Shown piece after piece: positions 1 through 11,201 of a stretch of 64,000 nucleotides of DNA. The stretch's first letter is position 1, and every line of letters starts with the position of its first letter. The notes beneath the pieces are model-generated. The model ran no database searches, was not told the DNA's origin, and saw only the letters and a list, made by a program, of their open reading frames with translations. Source of the stretch: Megamerina dolium (lineage: Eukaryota > Arthropoda > Insecta > Diptera > Megamerinidae); NCBI GenBank assembly GCA_963854835.1, contig OY978527.1, forward strand, positions 22,574,057 through 22,638,056. The letters run 5' to 3'. Position numbers and translations under genes: made by a program.

Positions 1-207
1 TGAAATTATTCCACAATCATATAGTGAGGTACCATAACCCTGACCACGCATTTTTATAAGTATACTATAACCCATTTTAGCTAATGATAATCACTTTATG
101 CATAACATGGTGATGATCATTATATTAATGATTACAGCAATATTTATGAAGTATACACACATGATAGTATAACATAATAATATAACGTAATAGAATAACA
201 TAATAGT
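1..207 (+). repeat. AT-rich dispersed repeat fragment
   Basis: This stretch is similar, in inverted orientation, to part of 54062-54785. Shared landmarks are a CACGCATTTTTATAA-like run, then a TATACTATAACCCATTTTAG block, then TAATGATAAT. The class is unknown. It could be part of an LTR or a non-coding element. It ends where the target duplication of the neighbouring SINE begins. No coding potential is seen. Confidence 0.5.
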
Positions 208-220
208 AATATTAATGTAA

Positions 221-589
221 TGTGGGTGCCGTAGCTCAGTGGTTAGTGTGTTCGCCTTCTGATCTGTAGGTCGTGGTTCAATCCCCGGCTGATGCATTAC
301 AAATTTAATATCGATAAGATTTTTCTTTCGAATGGTACCCACCTGTCGGCAAGCAATTGGCAATTCTTCCGACAGTAACAACTTGCTATGAAAAAGCTTC
401 TGAAAGAACTCTGTGACAAAGCTCAGAAAAAGTGATGTCACAAGTGTTCTGCCGTTCGGAACCGGCTAAAATAAGTAGGTCCCTTCTAATACTGTCCAAA
501 TTTAAGACGCACAACAGTAATGGAAGAGAAGCTCCGCCAATGAGCCCTTTGGGGCTTTAAGTGCCACATATTTATTATTATTTTTTTTT
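221..589 (+). mobile_element. tRNA-derived SINE, copy 1 (full length)
   Basis: The element opens with a tRNA-like head. An A box (TAGCTCAGTGG, 232-242) and a B box (GGTTCAATCC, 275-284) would form an internal RNA polymerase III promoter. The head around the B box resembles tRNA-Lys, but the tRNA body is not intact. A roughly 250-bp unrelated body follows and ends in a T/A-rich tail (TTTATTATTATTTTTTTTTA). The 13-bp duplication AATATTAATGTAA lies directly outside both ends (208-220 and 590-602), which shows insertion by target-primed retrotransposition. It encodes no protein and would rely on a LINE enzyme. Confidence 0.9.
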
Positions 590-657
590 AATATTAATGT
601 AACATTTGTAATGAGTCAAAACGCATAAATTAGATGAGCATTATTTTGACTCACAAC

Positions 658-1335
658 ACTTAGCCCAAATTAGTACCTGTTTGCAAGAGTGATCCTTCGC
701 AATATCTGCAGTTCACGTCATTACTGATGTTAATACTGGTTCCAAGATAGACAAAGTATCTTACTACTTCAAAAGCGTAGTTGTCAACAGTGACGTACTG
801 TCCAAGACGCCGGGACACTTTGTATGTTGACACTAAATACTTCGTCTTGCCCTTTTTCATCGTTAGACCCATCCGACGCGATTCCCTTATCAACTCTGAA
901 AATGCTGCACTAACTGCTCGCGTGTTCATGCCGATTATATCAATATCGTCGGCATACGCCAACAACATGACACTTTTTTTGAAGATAGTGCCATTATGTC
1001 GTAGATCAGCAGCTCGTATTATTTTCTCCATAATAAGATTGAAGAAGTCGCACGATAACGAATCACCTTGTCTGAAACCCCGTTCGATATTAAACGGTGC
1101 GGAGAGGTCCTTCCCAATTTTCACTGCACAACGGGAGTTATGCAGTGTCATTCTACAAAGTCGAATGAGCTTTGCAGGAATACCGAACTCAGACATTGTT
1201 GTGTAGGTAATCCCTTACCGGACTCTCAAAAGCCTCTTTATAATCAAAAAGTAGGTGGTGTGTGTCGATCTGTTTTTCTTGGGTCTTCTCCAGGATTTGG
1301 CGCAATGTGAAAATCTGGTCGATTGTAGATTTATT
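658..1335 (-). pseudogene. RTE-clade LINE reverse transcriptase fragment
   Basis: The minus-strand translation contains RT core blocks: a RQGDSLS-type motif and the catalytic box AYADDIDI. It aligns throughout with 4104-4785 of the longer RTE element in this window. Both ends are truncated, so no endonuclease and no C terminus remain. Several substitutions relative to the longer copy suggest an older insertion. It lies just downstream of SINE copy 1 with no visible target duplication. It cannot encode a functional enzyme. Confidence 0.85.
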
Positions 1336-1480
1336 TACATATGATCCGATAATTGTGAGTGTTCTATGTCATCATTATCAAAAATTAGTTTAAAATATAG
1401 TTGACAATGGAATAATTTAAATTACAATTATCCGAAGCCGAAACACAAAACCTTGAATATCTCAGAATGGCAAATGCATC
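1336..1480. other. No recognisable feature
   Basis: AT-rich spacer between the RTE fragment and the decayed LTR-retroelement pol. I see no ORF, repeat ends or inverted repeats here. Confidence 0.4.
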
Positions 1481-2075
1481 AGATACATGTATGTGCTAGG
1501 TGTTAAAAAATTACATATAACGCCATATCATCCATAAGCAAACGGTTGTCTAGAATGAAGTCACAGACCCTTAGCAGAATATCTTAGAAGCTTCGTTAAG
1601 GAAGAGGCTCAAATTGGGACCAGTGGTTAGCATTAGCAATGCATGTTCACAACAATACAGTACATACTACAACCAAACGAACACCTTTCAGTATACTATG
1701 TATATGGCTTTAACATCGAGATGCCAACAAATCTGAAAACTAAAAGAACACCATTGTACAACGCAGAACACCAAAACAATAATAAAATACCAAATACAGA
1801 GGTCCCACGAACTAATTAAGGAAAAACAAGAAAACGCCAAAAGGCAGTATGACAAGGACATACAATCGATAACTTTTAGAGTAGGAGAAAATATTTTATT
1901 AAGGAATCAAACGAGGAAAAACTAATTTAGCCCCATTTCGATTGGACCTATGGAAATAGTAAATATAAACAGCCCCCGGTAACAACTATTCAAATCGGAC
2001 GAAAAGGCAAAAAATATTATAATAATAAAATAAAACCTTTCCCCCAAAATTAAATTAATATTAAATTCGATGATC
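1480..2075 (+). pseudogene. Decayed LTR-retroelement pol 3' end (integrase C-terminal half), 17.6/297-like
   Basis: Split over frames and stops, the plus strand reads ITPYHP-ANG, then a region matching the integrase C-terminal half (HNNTVHTTTKRTPFS), then KEKQENAKRQYDKD and VGENILLRN. It ends with IQIGRKGKKYYNNKIKPF. That order is typical of the end of pol in the gypsy/17.6/297 group. The first two catalytic aspartates lie upstream and are missing. This family is clearly different from gypsy copies A-F in the window. Stops and frameshifts make it non-functional. Confidence 0.7.
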
Positions 2076-2715
2076 TAAACCTCTACAAGAAACACCCTAC
2101 AATAACACAATATCGAGTATGCATAATAAGATACACGAGAATTAAATTTCCAGACTAAACAAAATACTTACTACTACAAAAAATGCAAAAACAAAATTCT
2201 ATATAAAGAAAAAAAAATTAATTGTTTTGATTCTTCTTACTGGTACAAACATTGCCTATACCGAGATGCCATGAACCTGCTTGTATGGGAGTAGTGACAA
2301 CACTATTCTATCATCCGAATCGTGTGCACTCGCTTTCACCCGTAGCTTCAGTTTCGTGGGATTCATATATATCTACCCAACTGATAGGTTGCATTTTGTA
2401 TTCGTACACCGAAGAACCCAACAAGAAAAAAACTTTGCACACTGTTCATGACTACAAATGGTCACTGTAGACTAGTGAAACTTCAAAAACATCGAGAAGA
2501 ATTGATTTCGAAGAGAAGAGGGGGTCTACCTTACCCCATAAGTCTAATAAATCCTGCAGCAACAGGTGTTAATGATGCCTGCTCCATGTCCACCCTACCA
2601 TGGCTTATGTGGTGTTAGTCATAAGCCCCTTTACTACAACTTACCGCAACCTCCCCGAGTGAATAGGAAATAAAATTTAGTCATTACAAGAAAAAATATA
2701 TGTATTCATCGAAAG

Positions 2716-2719
<4 letters not shown>
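2076..2719 (+). other. Region downstream of decayed pol; weak env-like hint only
   Basis: In the group that 1480-2075 resembles, an envelope gene or an LTR would follow here. Near 2205-2260 a lysine run is followed by a short hydrophobic stretch that could be a signal peptide, but I see no envelope motif. A 72-codon ORF at 2252-2470 has no recognisable product. I treat this as unassigned element remnant. Confidence 0.25.

Positions 2720-2776
<57 letters not shown>
2720..2776. repeat. (TA)n microsatellite
   Basis: Uninterrupted TA dinucleotide tract at the left edge of the foldback mariner-type element. TA is the target of Tc1/mariner elements, so a TA tract is a natural landing site. Confidence 0.9.
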
Positions 2777-2779
<3 letters not shown>

Positions 2780-3653
2780 TCTGTCAAATAAGTACCCGGA
2801 AATTTTCATTTCCGGAAATTCTCATTTTTAATTTTCCCTCTGAGAATATTTCAAAAAATTTTTTTTCCCAGGTTGGCACAACTGTAAGCCACTATTCTGT
2901 GAATTCTTATTGCTATGTGTCATTTAGTTTGGTTACGGCGTCATTAGGAACAAGTCAACCTTTTGTGTGCGTTGCGATTTTTACTATGGATAAAAATATC
3001 GAACAAAGAGTTTGTGTGAAAATTTGTGTTTCAAACGAAATTTCTTGAGCCAAAACGTTGGAAATGTTGAAAAAAAACATTTGGTGATTCAGCCATGTCG
3101 AAAACTCAAGTTTACGATTGGTATAAATCCATATTTTATCCATAGTAATAATCACAACGCACACAAAAGGTTGACTTGTTCCTAATGACGCCGTAACCAA
3201 ACTAAATGACACATAAAAAAATAAAAAAAAATAAATATGTGGCACTTAAAGCCCCAAAGGGCTCATTGGCCGAGCTTCTCTTCCATTACTGTTGTGCGTC
3301 TTAAATTTTGGACAGTATTAGAATGGACCTACTTATTTTAGCCGGTTCCGAACGGCAGAACACTTGTGACATCACTTTTTCTGAGCTTTGTCACAGAGTT
3401 CTTTTTAGAAGCTTTTTCATGGCAAGTTGTTACTGTCGGAAGAATTGCCAATTGCTTGCCGACAGGTGGGTACCGTTCGAAAGAAAAATCTTTTCGATAT
3501 TAAATTTGTTATGCATCAACCGGGTATTGAACCACGACCTACAGATCAGAAGGCGAACACACTAACCACTGAGCTACGGCACCCACTAAATGACACATAG
3601 CAATAAAAATTCACAGAATAGTGGCTGACAGTTGTGCCAACCTGGGAAAAAAA
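2777..3653. mobile_element. Foldback mariner-derived element with long inverted arms
   Basis: The arm at about 2868-2997 (from CCCAGGTTGGCACAACTG to ACTATGGATAAA) recurs inverted at about 3130-3215 and 3600-3645. The right arm is interrupted by SINE copy 2. Between the arms, about 2986-3125 reads as the start of a mariner-type transposase helix-turn-helix domain (MDKNIEQRVCVK, later MSKTQVYDWYK). It has one stop and one A-run frameshift. The inverted arms include the transposase start codon, so the element arose by inverted duplication of one end rather than simple internal deletion. About 90 bp of outer sequence present at the left (2777-2867) is missing at the right, where the RTE LINE begins. 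Confidence 0.75.
3216..3584 (-). mobile_element. tRNA-derived SINE, copy 2 (full length)
   Basis: Same family as copy 1 but on the minus strand. The A and B boxes are at the right end and the T/A-rich tail is at the left. It is bounded by a perfect 15-bp duplication, ACTAAATGACACATA (3201-3215 and 3585-3599). It is inserted in the right arm of the foldback element. The left arm at about 2916-2930 still has the uninterrupted target as its reverse complement. Minus-strand translation gives the GIEPRP-type peptides typical of tRNA-derived repeats, not a gene. Confidence 0.92.
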
Positions 3654-3654
3654 A

Positions 3655-6600
3655 TTTCTTGAATTCTTGAACATGCTTCGCCAGCCATCTCCGCCAGGTT
3701 CTCCAGTACTTGGTCTTTCCACCGGAGGTTTGGTCTTCCTCTTCTGCGTCGTCCTCCAGCGGGCTCCGAATATAACACCTTCTTAGCTGGAGCGTGTTCT
3801 TCCATTCGCTCCACATGACCTAGCCAGCGCAGCAGCTGGATTTTGATGCGCTTTACTATGTCAATATCGGCATACAGCTCGTACAGCTCATGGTTGTACC
3901 TTATTCGGTACTCGCCACCAACGCAAATAGGTCCAAAGATCTTGCGTAGGACTTTTCTCTCGAAAACTCCAAGCATTCGCTCATCCGAGGTGGAAATTGT
4001 CCAGGCTTCAGCGCCATATATTAGGACAGGCATGATGTGAGACTTGTAGAATGTAGTTTTCGTTCTTCGAGAGAGGGCTCGACTTCTCAATTGCTTACTC
4101 AGCCCAAAGTAACACCTGTTAGCAAGAGTTATCCTACGCATGATCTCCAAGCTGACGTCATTACTGCTATTAATGCTGGTTCCAAGATAGACAAAGTCCC
4201 TTACTACTTCAAAAGTGTAGTTGTCAACAGTGACGTGCTGTCCAAGACGCCGGGACTCTTTGTTTGTTGACACTAGATACTTCGTCTTGCCCTCGTTCAC
4301 CGTGAGACCCATCCCACGCGACTCTCTTTCCAACTCTGAGAATGCTGCACTGACTGCTCGCGTGTTCATGCCGATTATGTCAATATCGTCGGCATACGCT
4401 AACAGCATGACACTTTTGTTGAAGATAGTGCCATTATGTCGTAGATCAGCAGCTCGTATTATTTTCTCCATAATAAGATTGAAGAAGTCGCACGATAACG
4501 AATCACCTTGTCTGAAACCCCGTTCGATATTAAACGGTGCGGAGAGGTCCTTCCCAATTTTCACTGCACAACGGGAGTTATGCAGTGTCATTCTACAATG
4601 TCGAATGAGCTTTGCAGGAATACCGAACTCAGACATTGTTGCGTAGAGGTAATCCCTTACCGGACTGTCGAAAGCGGCTTTATAATCAACAAATAGGTGG
4701 TTTGTGTCGATCTGTTTTTCTTGGGTCTTCTCCAGGATTTGGCGCAGTGTGAAAATCTGGTCGATGGTGGATTTACCAGGTCTGAAGCCACACTGATACG
4801 GTCCAATCAGGTTGCTGAGCATAGGCTTCAACCTTTCACACAGTACGCCCGATAGAACCTTGTATGCGATGCTCAGGAGACTTATTCCACGGTAGTTGGC
4901 GCAAATTGTGGGGTCTCCTTTTTTATGTACAGGACAGAGAACACTGAGCCTCCAATCATCAGGCATGCTTTCATCCGACCATATTCTGCTTATGAGCTGG
5001 TGCATGCGGGTGAGCAGCTCATCGCCTCCGGTCTTAAACAACTCGGCAGGCAGGCCATCAGCACCTGCAGCTTTGTTGTTCTTCAGCCTTAAAATGGCCG
5101 TTTCAACCTCGTCATAGTCGGGTGGTGGAACATTAACACCATCATCTGTAATTGGGGTTATCGGGCCATCTCCTCCACTGGCGGAATTGTTCGTAGCATC
5201 GCCATTCAGTAACGTGGAGAAGTGTTCCCTCCATAGGCTCAGTACAGTCTGGACATCTGTAACCAGATTCCCATTTCCATCACGACAAGAAGAGGCTCCG
5301 GGATTTAAACCTCCACTCAGGCGCTTGATATTTTCGAAGAATTTTCGAGTCTCATTCTTGTCGGTACACATCTCTATCTCCTCACACTCGCGTCTTTCCA
5401 ACTCCCTCTTCTTGCGCCTGAAAAGACGTCACTCTGCACTCCTTTTCTCTCTGTACCGCTCCTTAACAGCTCGCGTTGCGCCTGCTCGCAGGGTTTTTCT
5501 GTAGGCGGCGTCTTTCTCTGCGGTAGCGTCGCGACACTCCTGATCATACCACTCATTCCTCAGAGGCCGGTAGTAACCGATTACCTCCTCGGCAGCAGTA
5601 GTCATGGAGTGGGATATATGTGTCCACCGTGCGCATGTATCATCAAGTGGGGGAGTGTTCTGCATAAGCAGATCCCACAGTCGCGTGGAAAATGCATCTG
5701 CTGTCTCTGGTGATCGCAGCTTACTGGCGTCGAGCTTTCTCTGTGTGGTACTTCTCTTGTTATTTGCGACACATAGGCGTGTGGGCACCTTAACTGCAAC
5801 AAGGTAGTGATCCGAGTCGATGTTGGTACCACGGATCGATTTCACATCCATCACACTGGAAGCATGCCTTCCGTCAATCACCACATGATCAATTTTGTTT
5901 CTTGTACGTTGATCTGGAGACAGCCATGTCGCTTTGTGGATGTCGAGATGCTAGAATCTGGTACCACCAATTACCATGTTTCGTGGTGCGGCGAAGTCGA
6001 TCAGCCTCATTCCGTTATCGGAGGTGTTCTGGTGGAGGCTGAATTTTCCGACAGTTGGACCAAAGGTACCTTCCTTGCCCACCCTGGCATTAAAGTCGCC
6101 AAGCACGATTTTGATATCGTGGCAGGGGCAGCGGTCATAAGCTTCTTCGAGGCGCTGAAAGAAGCTCTCCTTGGACACATTGTCCTTCTCATCCGTCGGA
6201 GCGTGGGCACATATAAGTCTGATATTGAAGAATTTTGCCTTGATGCGGATTGTGGCCAGCCGTTCGTTCACAGGCGTGAACTGTGAGACAAGATGTCGTA
6301 GTCTATTGCTGACCAAAAATCCACATCCTAATTCGTGCCTTTCAGCATGTCAACTGTAGTAGATGTCACAGGACGCTCTTTTGGAGCGGCCCTGTCCTGT
6401 CCATCGCATTTCCTGGAGAGCGGTGTTGTCAGGTCTGTATTTTTCGAGGACATCAACCAGCTGGATAGAGGCACCCTCCCTATAAAGGGACCGGACATTC
6501 CAGGTGCATATCCGTAAATCGTTGTCCTTTTTTCGTTTGCGGGGGTCATCAACAAAAGCGGTAGTCCTTATCCGAGGCATATTTCTTTTTTTCATTGGGT

Positions 6601-6735
6601 GGGTTTTTTATGTGGCGGGTCCCAAACCCAACGCACAACCTCTAACCGAGGAGATTTTCGCCACTCACTTCAGCCGCCTCCCAGCGGGTGCCAGGAAGAC
6701 GTTGCCCGGTGGTCGCCACATGGAGGTCCCCCATT
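3655..6735 (-). pseudogene. RTE-clade LINE, near full length, endonuclease plus reverse transcriptase
   Basis: One minus-strand frame runs from about 6595 to 3655 and is broken only by three premature stops: near 6348 (TGA), 5948 (TAG) and 5427 (TGA). It encodes an apurinic-type endonuclease (LRICTWNVRSL; ALQEMRW; a conserved SDHYLV block). A reverse transcriptase follows (GYRGISLLS-type block, FADK-like DYKAAFD, RQGDSLSCDFF, AYADDIDI). The tail has LRWLGHVERM and GRPNLRWKDQV, both typical of RTE. Such elements are about 3.3 kb with a single ORF, which fits. The C terminus is cut off where it meets the foldback element at about 3654, so the 3' end is lost. The 5' leader extends to about 6735. 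Confidence 0.88.
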
Positions 6736-7062
<327 letters not shown>

Positions 7063-7500
7063 TGTAACGAGTATCGATAGTTGATTACTCATCACTATTG
7101 TGACTGACTCTATTGGCAGCATCGAAACGAATGTCAACAAAAAGAAATAAGCGATAACCAGAACAAGCCAACGAGAAAGGAAGAGAAGAATCTCGATAAA
7201 GGAAGATTCTGGGGTGTTGCCAACAGAGTATAAATAGAGCCAGTGTTGAGAATTGACAATCAATCTACTTCCGAACGTGATTGCGAAAACATTGATACAG
7301 AGGCAAAAGTTGCAAGTACATTTAAGTGTTATAGTAAATAGTTGATTGTAAACAGTGTTGATTGTAAATAGAGATTATTAAATAAATTGTTGCTGGATAT
7401 AGTTGTATAAAATAAGTGTTGCAGTTATCATTAACAGAATCCAGTGATCGAACAAGGTAATTCAAATAGAATTAAACGCTCACAGAATAAAAACGTAACA
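7063..7500 (+). repeat. Gypsy copy A 5' LTR (438 bp)
   Basis: Starts TGTAACGAGTATCGATAG and ends AAAAACGTAACA, so it has TG...CA termini. It carries a TATA box (GTATAAATAG) and a downstream AATAAA. The flanking ATAT (7059-7062) matches ATAT after the 3' LTR (10952-10955). It differs from its partner at three positions that I can see, which indicates a fairly recent insertion. Confidence 0.93.
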
Positions 7501-7502
7501 AT

Positions 7503-7519
7503 TGGTGTCAGAAGTGGGA
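7503..7519 (+). promoter_or_regulatory. Primer binding site, tRNA-Leu type (copy A)
   Basis: TGGTGTCAGAAGTGGGA begins two bases after the 5' LTR. It is complementary to a tRNA 3' end reading TCCCACTTCTGACA plus CCA, which fits tRNA-Leu. It would prime minus-strand DNA synthesis. The same site is present in copies B, C and F. Confidence 0.75.
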
Positions 7520-7529
7520 TTCTGTAAAG

Positions 7530-10475
7530 ATGGTGAAAATTGACCAACTAAAAGTGGACCAGCTTAAAAAGCTGTTGGTAGAGATGAATCTGTCGTCATC
7601 AGGTGCAAAGGCGGAACTGCTGGTGAGGCTGAGGCAAGCTATGGAGGCTAAGGGAATTAACGTAGAAGAACATGAGTTCTTCGAGGAAGCCGATATACAA
7701 GCAGTCGTACACGCTGAGGAAGAGAGCAAGGTAGATTCGAGTGGTCAACTCATGGAATTTATGAAATCCATGATGCAACAGCAGCAGCAGCAACTGCAAG
7801 GAATTAATGCGAAGTTACAAGAACATTCGGCTGAATTGCGTACGGAAATTCAAGGAAATGCGTCTCGCATTGACTCCAAGTTTCAAGAACATTCGGTACG
7901 GCAAGAAAACGCTATGGGAGAATTCAAGAAAACAATTGACTACAAGCTTCAAGAACATTCGGCTGAATTGCGTATGGAAATTCAAGAAGGTTCGGCTCGA
8001 CAAGAACACGTCATCGAAAATCTACAAAAACGAATTGAGATTAGATTTCAGGAAATTTCCGGAACCATTAATGAAAAAGTCATGGATCTCAAGGAACATG
8101 TAGATGACTTGGAAGATAAGTTCGAGAAATTACAGCACGATCTCAACCAACTAAAAATAAATGGACCAGCCACATCAGTGATTAGAGATTCAAGTACAAT
8201 CAAATTAAAGCCACCAACATTTGACGGAAGCACGCCATTCAATATCTTCAAGCTTCAATTCGAGACAACAGCTTCGAAGAATCAATGGGATGATAGCGAC
8301 AAGACTGCTGCTTTAATAGTCGCATTAAAAGGTAATGCTTCCGAGGTGTTACAGATGATTCCAGAGAAAGATCGTGGTAGCTATCAGTCACTGATGGACA
8401 CACTCCAGCGAAAGTATGGAAATGAATACAAGAGTCAATTACATCGAGTGGAATTGAGATCGCGAGTGCAACGGAGTAATGAAAGTCTTCAGGAATTCGC
8501 TTCCGATATTGAGCGCTTATGTCATCTAGCGTTCTCCGGTAATTCGGAAGAGTTCGTCGAAAAAATCAAAATAGAGGCTTTCATAGATGGCATACGTGAT
8601 GGAGAGACAAAGCGTGCCCTAGTCATGTCACCAAGAAATACTTATGCCGAAACAGTCAGTAGTGCATTGACGTTTGAAGCCGCCAGTTTGATGTGTCGAC
8701 CAATGCCACGTGTACGCCAACTAGAAACAGAAACAGCAGATCTGGTTGAAGCAGTGTGTCAGGCATTCAAATCTGTAGTTCAGCCTGAAGTAAGAGCAGG
8801 TCGACGCGAAACCAAATTTAATGGTAAGTGCTTCATTTGCGACAAACGAGGGCATATAGCTCGTGATTGCAATCAATCGAGTATGAAGCCTAAAGGAAGA
8901 ACAAGGAATCAACACAAAAATAAATTTACCGGTAAGTGCTTCATATGCCATCGAAGAGGACACATGGCGCGTAATTGTCGGCTACGACGCAAGCAACAAA
9001 GATCGAATTCACCAGGACAACGAAAGGAAGATCGTGATGTCATTCATCGTGGTAAAGCTGTTACTCCATATCATCGTATTTGCACCGTAGATAGTAAACA
9101 TTGTTCTCGGGTAGGAAGCCAGAATCACATTGTTAAGCTACGACTTACGAATGTTATATCGGAAGAGTCATGGACAACCGAACGAGTTCAAGAAGATCAA
9201 CGGAACGACCCAGATCTCGCAAAGATTATGGAATACAAGGAGCAGGGCATACGTCCAGATTGGCAAGAAATGGCTAATGAGAGTCCAATAGCAAAGGCAT
9301 ACTGGGCGCAGTGGCAAAGCCTGCACTTACGAGACGGATGTTTATTCCGAACATGGGAAAGTGAAGATGGAAAAATCACTTATGATCTGCTAGTGGTACC
9401 CAAGGCAAGAATAAATGAAGTGATAGCTGAGTATCACAATGCCTCCAGTGGAGGGCATTTGGGAATCACCAAAACCGTCGAGAAAATAAAGAAACGATTT
9501 TATTGGGTTGGATGTCATGACCATGTCGCTGATTGGATTCGGAAGTGTAAGCAATGTGCAATGGCCAAAGGTCCCACTAAGAAAAGTCGAGGTAAGATGC
9601 ACCAATACACCGTGGGTGCTCCATTTGAGCGAATTGCTATGGACATAGCTGGGCCATTTCCAATAAGCAACGCAGGAAACAAGTATGTTCTGGTGGTTAT
9701 AGATTACTTCAGTAAATGGCCTGAAGTATACCCCATTCCAAATCAGGAAGCTAGTACAGTTGCGGATGTATTCGTCAACCAATGGGTTACTCGTTTTGGT
9801 GTACCGATGGAATTACACTCAGACCAAGGTCGAAATTTCGAATCAGTTGTATTCCAAGAGATATGCCGTATGCTGGGTATATACAAAACTCGTACAACAC
9901 CTTTGCATCCACAATCTGATGGCATGGTAGAACGATTTAACCGTACCTTGGAGGAATATTTGAGAAAAGTCGTAGATAAATACCAAAGAAACTGGGATGT
10001 ACATATACCAATGTTCCTCATGGCATATCGATGCGCACAACATGATACGACTGCTACTACACCGGCAAGGGCAATTTTTGGAAACGAGTTAAGACTGCCA
10101 GCTGATTTAAAATTTGGAGTCGTAACACCAACGAGATCAACCGAAGGTAATTATACTAGCGAAAAGCGGGAACAGTTGGATGAAGTACATCGGTTCATCA
10201 GAGAGCGGTCGCAGATGATAAGCGATAAGATGAAGGCCAGGTATGACTTGAAAGCAAATTCAAAAGGGTTCTATGAAGGAGAGCTTGTAATGCTTCATAA
10301 TCCACAACGAAAGAAAGGCCTGTCTCCTAAACTACAGACTCATTGGGAAGGACCATATGAGATTATAGCAAAGATAAATGACGTAGTGTATCGCATTCAA
10401 CGTGCCTGGAATAAAAGAGCAAAGTTTAAAGTAGTGCACTTGGAGCGACTTGCGCCATATCGAGGGGAAGTATAA
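7530..10475 (+). CDS. Gag-integrase fusion polyprotein (981 aa) of non-autonomous gypsy copy A
   Basis: A single open frame joins Gag directly to integrase. It has an N-terminal SAP-like helical motif (about residues 3-37), then a glutamine-rich coiled coil with repeated LQEHSAELR modules (about 70-210). A retrotransposon capsid-like region follows (about 225-400), then two CCHC knuckles (434-447 and 470-483). The rest is a Ty3/gypsy integrase with a zinc domain, a D705/D765/E801 triad spaced as DD35E, and a GPY/F-type tail (HWEGPYEI). Protease, RT and RNase H are absent. Compared with copy C, sequence jumps from the Gag tail to pol at KHCSR. No frameshift is needed, so Gag and integrase would be made one to one. 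Copy B has the same join. Mobilisation would need protease and RT from a C-type element. The ORF is intact; expression is not shown. Confidence 0.9.
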   Translation: MVKIDQLKVDQLKKLLVEMNLSSSGAKAELLVRLRQAMEAKGINVEEHEFFEEADIQAVVHAEEESKVDSSGQLMEFMKSMMQQQQQQLQGINAKLQEHSAELRTEIQGNASRIDSKFQEHSVRQENAMGEFKKTIDYKLQEHSAELRMEIQEGSARQEHVIENLQKRIEIRFQEISGTINEKVMDLKEHVDDLEDKFEKLQHDLNQLKINGPATSVIRDSSTIKLKPPTFDGSTPFNIFKLQFETTASKNQWDDSDKTAALIVALKGNASEVLQMIPEKDRGSYQSLMDTLQRKYGNEYKSQLHRVELRSRVQRSNESLQEFASDIERLCHLAFSGNSEEFVEKIKIEAFIDGIRDGETKRALVMSPRNTYAETVSSALTFEAASLMCRPMPRVRQLETETADLVEAVCQAFKSVVQPEVRAGRRETKFNGKCFICDKRGHIARDCNQSSMKPKGRTRNQHKNKFTGKCFICHRRGHMARNCRLRRKQQRSNSPGQRKEDRDVIHRGKAVTPYHRICTVDSKHCSRVGSQNHIVKLRLTNVISEESWTTERVQEDQRNDPDLAKIMEYKEQGIRPDWQEMANESPIAKAYWAQWQSLHLRDGCLFRTWESEDGKITYDLLVVPKARINEVIAEYHNASSGGHLGITKTVEKIKKRFYWVGCHDHVADWIRKCKQCAMAKGPTKKSRGKMHQYTVGAPFERIAMDIAGPFPISNAGNKYVLVVIDYFSKWPEVYPIPNQEASTVADVFVNQWVTRFGVPMELHSDQGRNFESVVFQEICRMLGIYKTRTTPLHPQSDGMVERFNRTLEEYLRKVVDKYQRNWDVHIPMFLMAYRCAQHDTTATTPARAIFGNELRLPADLKFGVVTPTRSTEGNYTSEKREQLDEVHRFIRERSQMISDKMKARYDLKANSKGFYEGELVMLHNPQRKKGLSPKLQTHWEGPYEIIAKINDVVYRIQRAWNKRAKFKVVHLERLAPYRGEV

Positions 10476-10513
10476 AAACTTGTTCGGGACGAACAAGGTT
10501 AAGAGGAGGGCAG

Positions 10514-10951
10514 TGTAACGAGTATCGATAGTTGATTACTCATCACTATTGTGACTGACTCTATTGGCAGCATCGAAACGAATGTCAACAAAAAGAAATA
10601 AGCGATAACCAGAACAAGCCAACGAGAAAGGAAGAGAAGAATCTCGATAAAGGAAGATTCTGGGGTGTTGCCAACAGAGTATAAATAGAGCCAGTGTTGA
10701 GAATTGAGAATCAATCTAATTCCGAACGTGATTGCGAAAACATTGATACAGAGGCAAAAGTTGCAAGTACATTTAAGTGTTATAGTAAATAGTTGATTGT
10801 AAACAGTGTTGATTGTAAATAGAGATTATTAAATAAATTGTTGCTGGATATAGTTGTACAAAATAAGTGTTGCAGTTATCATTAACAGAATCCAGTGATC
10901 GAACAAGGTAATTCAAATAGAATTAAACGCTCACAGAATAAAAACGTAACA
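10514..10951 (+). repeat. Gypsy copy A 3' LTR (438 bp)
   Basis: The purine-rich tract AAGAGGAGGGCAG directly upstream is the plus-strand primer. The LTR has the same TG...CA ends and TATA box as the 5' copy. Visible differences from it are GAC/GAG and CTA/TTC-region changes plus TGTATA/TGTACA. ATAT follows at 10952-10955. This completes a 3.9-kb element. Confidence 0.93.
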
Positions 10952-10992
10952 ATATATATATATATATCGATGCCTCTGTATCGATGTTTTCG

Positions 10993-11123
10993 CAATCAGG
11001 TTCGGGATTAGATTGATTTTCACTTCTCAACATTGGTTCTATTTATATTCTGTTAGCAACTGTCGATACTGCCAATAGTGTCAGTCACAATAGTGATGAG
11101 TAACGAACCATCGATACTCGTTA

Positions 11124-11201
<78 letters not shown>

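Noticed and set aside
224..297. A functional tRNA gene
   Set aside because: A and B boxes are good, but the arms do not pair into a full cloverleaf, there is a 3' SINE body, and the same unit recurs with target duplications. It is the SINE head.
2252..2470. Retroviral-type envelope gene after the decayed pol
   Set aside because: Only a weak hydrophobic stretch after lysines; no envelope motif, no open frame of useful length and no 3' LTR identified.
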